A stretch of DNA of 64,000 nucleotides. Origin: DASSQJ01 sp963772645. Lineage in GTDB: Bacteria; Actinomycetota; Actinomycetes; Actinomycetales; Dermatophilaceae. Below the pieces are notes generated by a model. That model was given only the letters and a program-made list of their open reading frames with translations. It was not told the origin of the DNA and did not search any database. This document shows, piece by piece, positions 63,979 through 64,000 of this stretch. The translations under genes and the position numbers were made by a program. Each line of letters begins with the position of its first letter. Positions within the stretch are counted from its first letter, which is position 1. The stretch lies in NCBI GenBank assembly GCA_963772645.1, contig CAVYYD010000007.1, positions 372,001 through 436,000 on the forward strand, given 5' to 3'.

Positions 63979-64000
63979 TCCCGACGGCGACCGCGGTGAG

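Overview
The window is about 64 kb of very GC-rich, densely packed chromosome from an actinobacterium. RbpA, WhiA, OpcA, a mycothiol-dependent isomerase-like enzyme, a CoaE-GrpB fusion and many GTG starts all point there. The gene content suits the order Micrococcales (an Intrasporangiaceae-like organism), but that placement is inference. Gene order also recalls, from memory, two parts of the Mycobacterium tuberculosis map: the uvrC-rapZ-yvcK-whiA / gap-pgk-tpi-secG / pgl-opcA-zwf-tal-tkt-ctaB block and the rpsA-coaE-uvrB-uvrA block. No phage, insertion sequence, CRISPR array, tRNA or rRNA was found.

Layout. 1-2.4 kb: psd and the start of probable pssA (minus), a two-gene ABC exporter (plus) and the start of ctaA. 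All are riddled with small frameshifts that stop abruptly, so they look like sequence errors at a contig end. 2.4-4.2 kb: convergent ctaA and ctaB for heme A synthesis. 4.4-12.8 kb: a tightly coupled pentose-phosphate operon, tkt-tal-pgi-zwf-opcA-pgl, then a DUF3806-like gene. 13.3-17.1 kb (minus): rbpA, secG and the lower-glycolysis operon gap-pgk-tpiA. 17.2-22.0 kb (minus): uvrC-rapZ-yvcK-whiA. 22.1-28.3 kb: a Tat-exported Rieske lipoprotein and a complete branched-chain amino-acid ABC importer, livKHMGF.

28.3-46.3 kb: uvrA (minus) diverges from a GH15 trehalase/glucoamylase-like gene. A coupled trio follows (DinB/MPI-like, metallo-beta-lactamase fold, phospholipase-D-like), then an EamA exporter, a TerC protein, ppc, uvrB, a PLP decarboxylase and coaE-grpB. 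45.8-48.9 kb (minus): a four-gene operon of response regulator, sensor kinase, GerMN lipoprotein and PPOX-fold oxidoreductase. 49.2-55.0 kb: a peptide ABC importer in the order binding protein, two ATPases, two permeases. 55.4-64 kb: rpsA with a clear promoter and terminator, a methyltransferase, a DUF3068 protein, and three overlapping genes: two paralogous polytopic proteins with a GT-C-like Asp-Asp motif plus an acyltransferase-3 protein.

Two observations stand out. First, a -10-like hexamer TANNNT lies 6-8 bases upstream of a start codon at twelve genes that lack good ribosome-binding sites, which implies leaderless transcription; it also revises several starts (ctaA, uvrA). Second, the terminal membrane-protein trio is the best candidate for an uncharacterised envelope-modification system. 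The two paralogs share exact spacing of an acidic loop motif, a helix motif and a C-terminal cysteine pair, and are translationally coupled to an acyltransferase.
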